From: JARFUG01 sp050485365
Lineage (GTDB): Bacteria > Desulfobacterota > Desulfuromonadia > Desulfuromonadales > JACZKF01
Direction of reading: 5' to 3'
Length of the DNA stretch: 6,230 nt
Assembly (NCBI GenBank): GCA_050485365.1
Contig: JBJHBH010000134.1
Span: forward strand, 1-6,230
The translations under genes were made by a program, and so were the position numbers. Below are positions 4,626-6,230 of the stretch, piece after piece (the first letter of the stretch is position 1; every line of letters starts with the position of its first letter). Under the pieces are notes generated by a model. That model made no database searches. It saw nothing but the letters and a program-made list of their open reading frames with translations, and had not been told where the DNA came from.

Positions 4626-5906
4626 ATGAATCGCACTTTTTCCATCGCCACCCTCGGGTGCAAGACGAACCAGTTCGAATCGGCCGCCATGCAGGAGCGC
4701 CTGCAAGGGGCCGGTTTCGCCCAGGTCCCCTTCGAGGCGGGGGCCGATCTGGTGGTGGTGAACACCTGCACCGTCACGGCGGCCACCGACGCCGAGTCGC
4801 GCAAGCTCATCCGCCGCGCCCGTCGCCTGAACGCCGCCTGCCGGGTGGTGGTGACCGGCTGCTACGCCCAGGTCGACCCGGCGTCTCTCTCGGCCATCCC
4901 CGGCGTCTCCCTCGTTCTGGGGAACGAGGAGAAGCGCGATCTTCTCGATCTGCTCGCCGAGGAGGGGACGCGGGTCTCTGACATTCGCGCTTCGCAGGTC
5001 GCCGTCGTCCCCTCCCTTTCGGTCTTCACCGAGCGCAGCCGCGCCTTCGTGCAGATACAGAACGGCTGCGACGCCTTCTGCGCCTACTGCATCATCCCCT
5101 ACGCCCGCGGCGCGAGCCGATCGGTGCTCCCCGCCGAGGTGACGGAGCAGGTTCGTCGGCTCGTCGAGGGGAGCTATCCCGAGATCGTCCTCACCGGAAT
5201 CCACATCGGGCGGTACGGCAGCGATCTGCATCCGCCGCAGTCGCTCCTTTCGCTTCTTCGGCAGATCGAGGCCGACACGGAGGTGAAGCGGCTTCGGCTC
5301 GGCTCCATCGAACCGACGGAGATTCCGCAGGAGCTCATCGAGGCCGTGGCCACTTCGGACGTCGTCTGTCCGCACTTCCACATCCCTTTGCAGTCGGGGG
5401 ACGACGACGTCCTGCAAAGGATGAACCGCACCTACGGCGCCGCCTTTTTCGCCGACCTCGTCGGCGCTATCCGAGGCCGCCTGCCCGACGCCGCTATCGG
5501 CCTCGACGTCATCGCCGGTTTTCCGGGCGAGACCGAGGCGCAGTTCGAAAACACCGTTCGCCTTATCGAGGCGCTGCCGGTGACGCACCTGCACGTCTTC
5601 CCCTTCAGCAGGCGCCCCGGAACGCCGGCCGCGACGATGAGCGACCAGATCGCTGCCGACGAGATCCGGCGCCGCGCCGCCCGCCTTCGCGCGCTCGGCG
5701 AGGAGAAGGGGCGCGCCTTCGCGCAGCGGTTCGTCGGCCGCGCGCTGGATGTCGTGGTCGAAGGAGGCCGGGGCGACGGCGTGTGCCGTGGGCTGACCCG
5801 AAACTACCTGACGGTCATTTTCCCCGACGACGGCGCGGCAGGGCGAACGGCACGGGTCCGCATCACCGGCACGGCCCCGGAGGGGCTCGTCGGAGAGGTG
5901 CTGTGA
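4626..5906 (+). CDS. mtaB: tRNA (N6-threonylcarbamoyladenosine(37)-C2)-methylthiotransferase MtaB
   Basis: This radical-SAM enzyme adds a methylthio group to t6A37 of ANN-decoding tRNAs, giving ms2t6A. The product is 426 aa, within family range. The N-terminal UPF0004 domain (residues 3-100) holds Cys12 in TLGCKTNQFES, Cys48 in NTCTVT and Cys79 in VTGCYAQ, ligands of the auxiliary [4Fe-4S] cluster. The radical-SAM core has C-x3-C-x2-C at Cys148, Cys152 and Cys155 (GCDAFCAYCIIPYARG). HIPLQSGDDDVLQRMNR (251-267) and DVIAGFPGE (294-302) follow, and a TRAM RNA-binding domain takes up about 365-426. LGCKTNQ and CIIPYARG are the MtaB versions, separating it from MiaB and RimO. ATG 4626 gives the standard N-terminus, but no clear Shine-Dalgarno sequence precedes it. 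The 3' end overlaps the next gene by 4 nt. Both clusters would depend on the NifS/NifU system upstream. Confidence 0.93.
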   Translation: MNRTFSIATLGCKTNQFESAAMQERLQGAGFAQVPFEAGADLVVVNTCTVTAATDAESRKLIRRARRLNAACRVVVTGCYAQVDPASLSAIPGVSLVLGNEEKRDLLDLLAEEGTRVSDIRASQVAVVPSLSVFTERSRAFVQIQNGCDAFCAYCIIPYARGASRSVLPAEVTEQVRRLVEGSYPEIVLTGIHIGRYGSDLHPPQSLLSLLRQIEADTEVKRLRLGSIEPTEIPQELIEAVATSDVVCPHFHIPLQSGDDDVLQRMNRTYGAAFFADLVGAIRGRLPDAAIGLDVIAGFPGETEAQFENTVRLIEALPVTHLHVFPFSRRPGTPAATMSDQIAADEIRRRAARLRALGEEKGRAFAQRFVGRALDVVVEGGRGDGVCRGLTRNYLTVIFPDDGAAGRTARVRITGTAPEGLVGEVL

Positions 5907-6230
5907 GCCGCCACCGCAAAGAGACCATCGCCGCCGGAGCCGACGCCCGCGGCGAGCGGCTCGATCTCTTTTTGGTCCGCGCCGTCCCCGGCGCTTCGCG
6001 CAAGGCGATCAAACGCGCGCTCGACGCGGGGCACGTCTTCGTCGAGGGACGCGCCGAGCGGCGAGCGGGGTTTCTCCTGTCGGGGACGGAGACCATCAGC
6101 GTCACCCTGGACGAAGCCGCCCGCGCCGCCGATCTCCCCGAAGCGGTTGTTCTCTTCCGAGACGATTACCTGCTGGCACTGGACAAGCCCGCAGGGCTCC
6201 CCGTCCACCCTGCCGCCGGACGGGGAGCCC
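5903..6230 (+). CDS. RluA-family 23S rRNA/tRNA pseudouridine synthase (5' part)
   Basis: This is the first 109 residues of a predicted RNA pseudouridine synthase; the gene runs off the end of the window. The start is GTG 5903, overlapping the mtaB stop as GTGA, with GGAGAGG (5892-5898) 4 nt upstream, a classic translational-coupling arrangement. Residues about 18-70 match an S4 RNA-binding domain (RLDLFLVRAVPGASRKAIKRALDAGHVFVEG). Residues 84-103 (LFRDDYLLALDKPAGLPVHP) begin the RluA catalytic domain. The motif with the catalytic aspartate (of the type GRLDxxTSG) lies beyond the window, so the exact target uridine, and whether it is RluD, RluC or another member, cannot be told. Its place after mtaB adds another RNA-modification gene to the operon. 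Confidence 0.88.
   Translation, partial: MSRHRKETIAAGADARGERLDLFLVRAVPGASRKAIKRALDAGHVFVEGRAERRAGFLLSGTETISVTLDEAARAADLPEAVVLFRDDYLLALDKPAGLPVHPAAGRGA

Noticed and set aside
4518..5594. A 358-codon open frame on the minus strand opposite mtaB
   Set aside because: Same reasoning: mtaB on the other strand has all its cluster cysteines in order, and this frame begins inside mtaB and ends in the repeat.

Overview
The window is high in GC (mostly G or C at third codon positions). It looks like a chromosomal segment from an anaerobic deltaproteobacterium of the Desulfuromonadales / Geobacter kind. That placement is inferred from the gene order, the NifS/NifU-clade cysteine desulfurase and scaffold beside cysE and an Rrf2 regulator, and the intergenic repeat types. 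No rRNA, tRNA, CRISPR array, transposase or phage gene is visible.

Layout. Positions 1-256 hold the 3' end of an ABC-transporter ATPase gene of the LolD/MacB/FtsE type, followed by a strong GC-rich hairpin (271-306) that probably ends that transcription unit. A non-coding leader (257-516) then carries a promoter-like -35/-10 pair and, lying over it, a 25-bp imperfect palindrome very like an IscR type 1 operator. From 517 onward every gene is on the + strand: cysE (serine acetyltransferase), iscR (Rrf2-family Fe-S sensor), nifS (cysteine desulfurase), nifU (Fe-S scaffold), mnmA (tRNA U34 2-thiolase), mtaB (tRNA t6A37 methylthiotransferase) and the start of an RluA-type pseudouridine synthase that runs off the window.

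How the genes fit together. The set reads as a sulfur-flow operon. CysE makes O-acetylserine for cysteine synthesis. NifS strips sulfur from cysteine as a persulfide. NifU assembles Fe-S clusters, MnmA uses persulfide sulfur for s2U34, and MtaB is a double Fe-S radical-SAM enzyme that makes ms2t6A37. IscR, itself probably an Fe-S protein, sits second in the operon and is likely to repress the promoter in front of cysE. No hscA, hscB, fdx or iscA is present here.

The oddities are mainly architectural. There is a 53-nt cysE/iscR overlap. NifS has a cysteine-bearing C-terminal tail. Three consecutive gaps (nifS-nifU, nifU-mnmA, mnmA-mtaB) each hold a different repeat-like dyad. The one before mnmA has the form of an intrinsic terminator ending exactly at the mnmA start codon, and neither mnmA nor mtaB has a visible Shine-Dalgarno sequence. 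I see no wholly novel system. The strongest leads are the IscR-like operator and the repeat-loaded downstream half of the operon.
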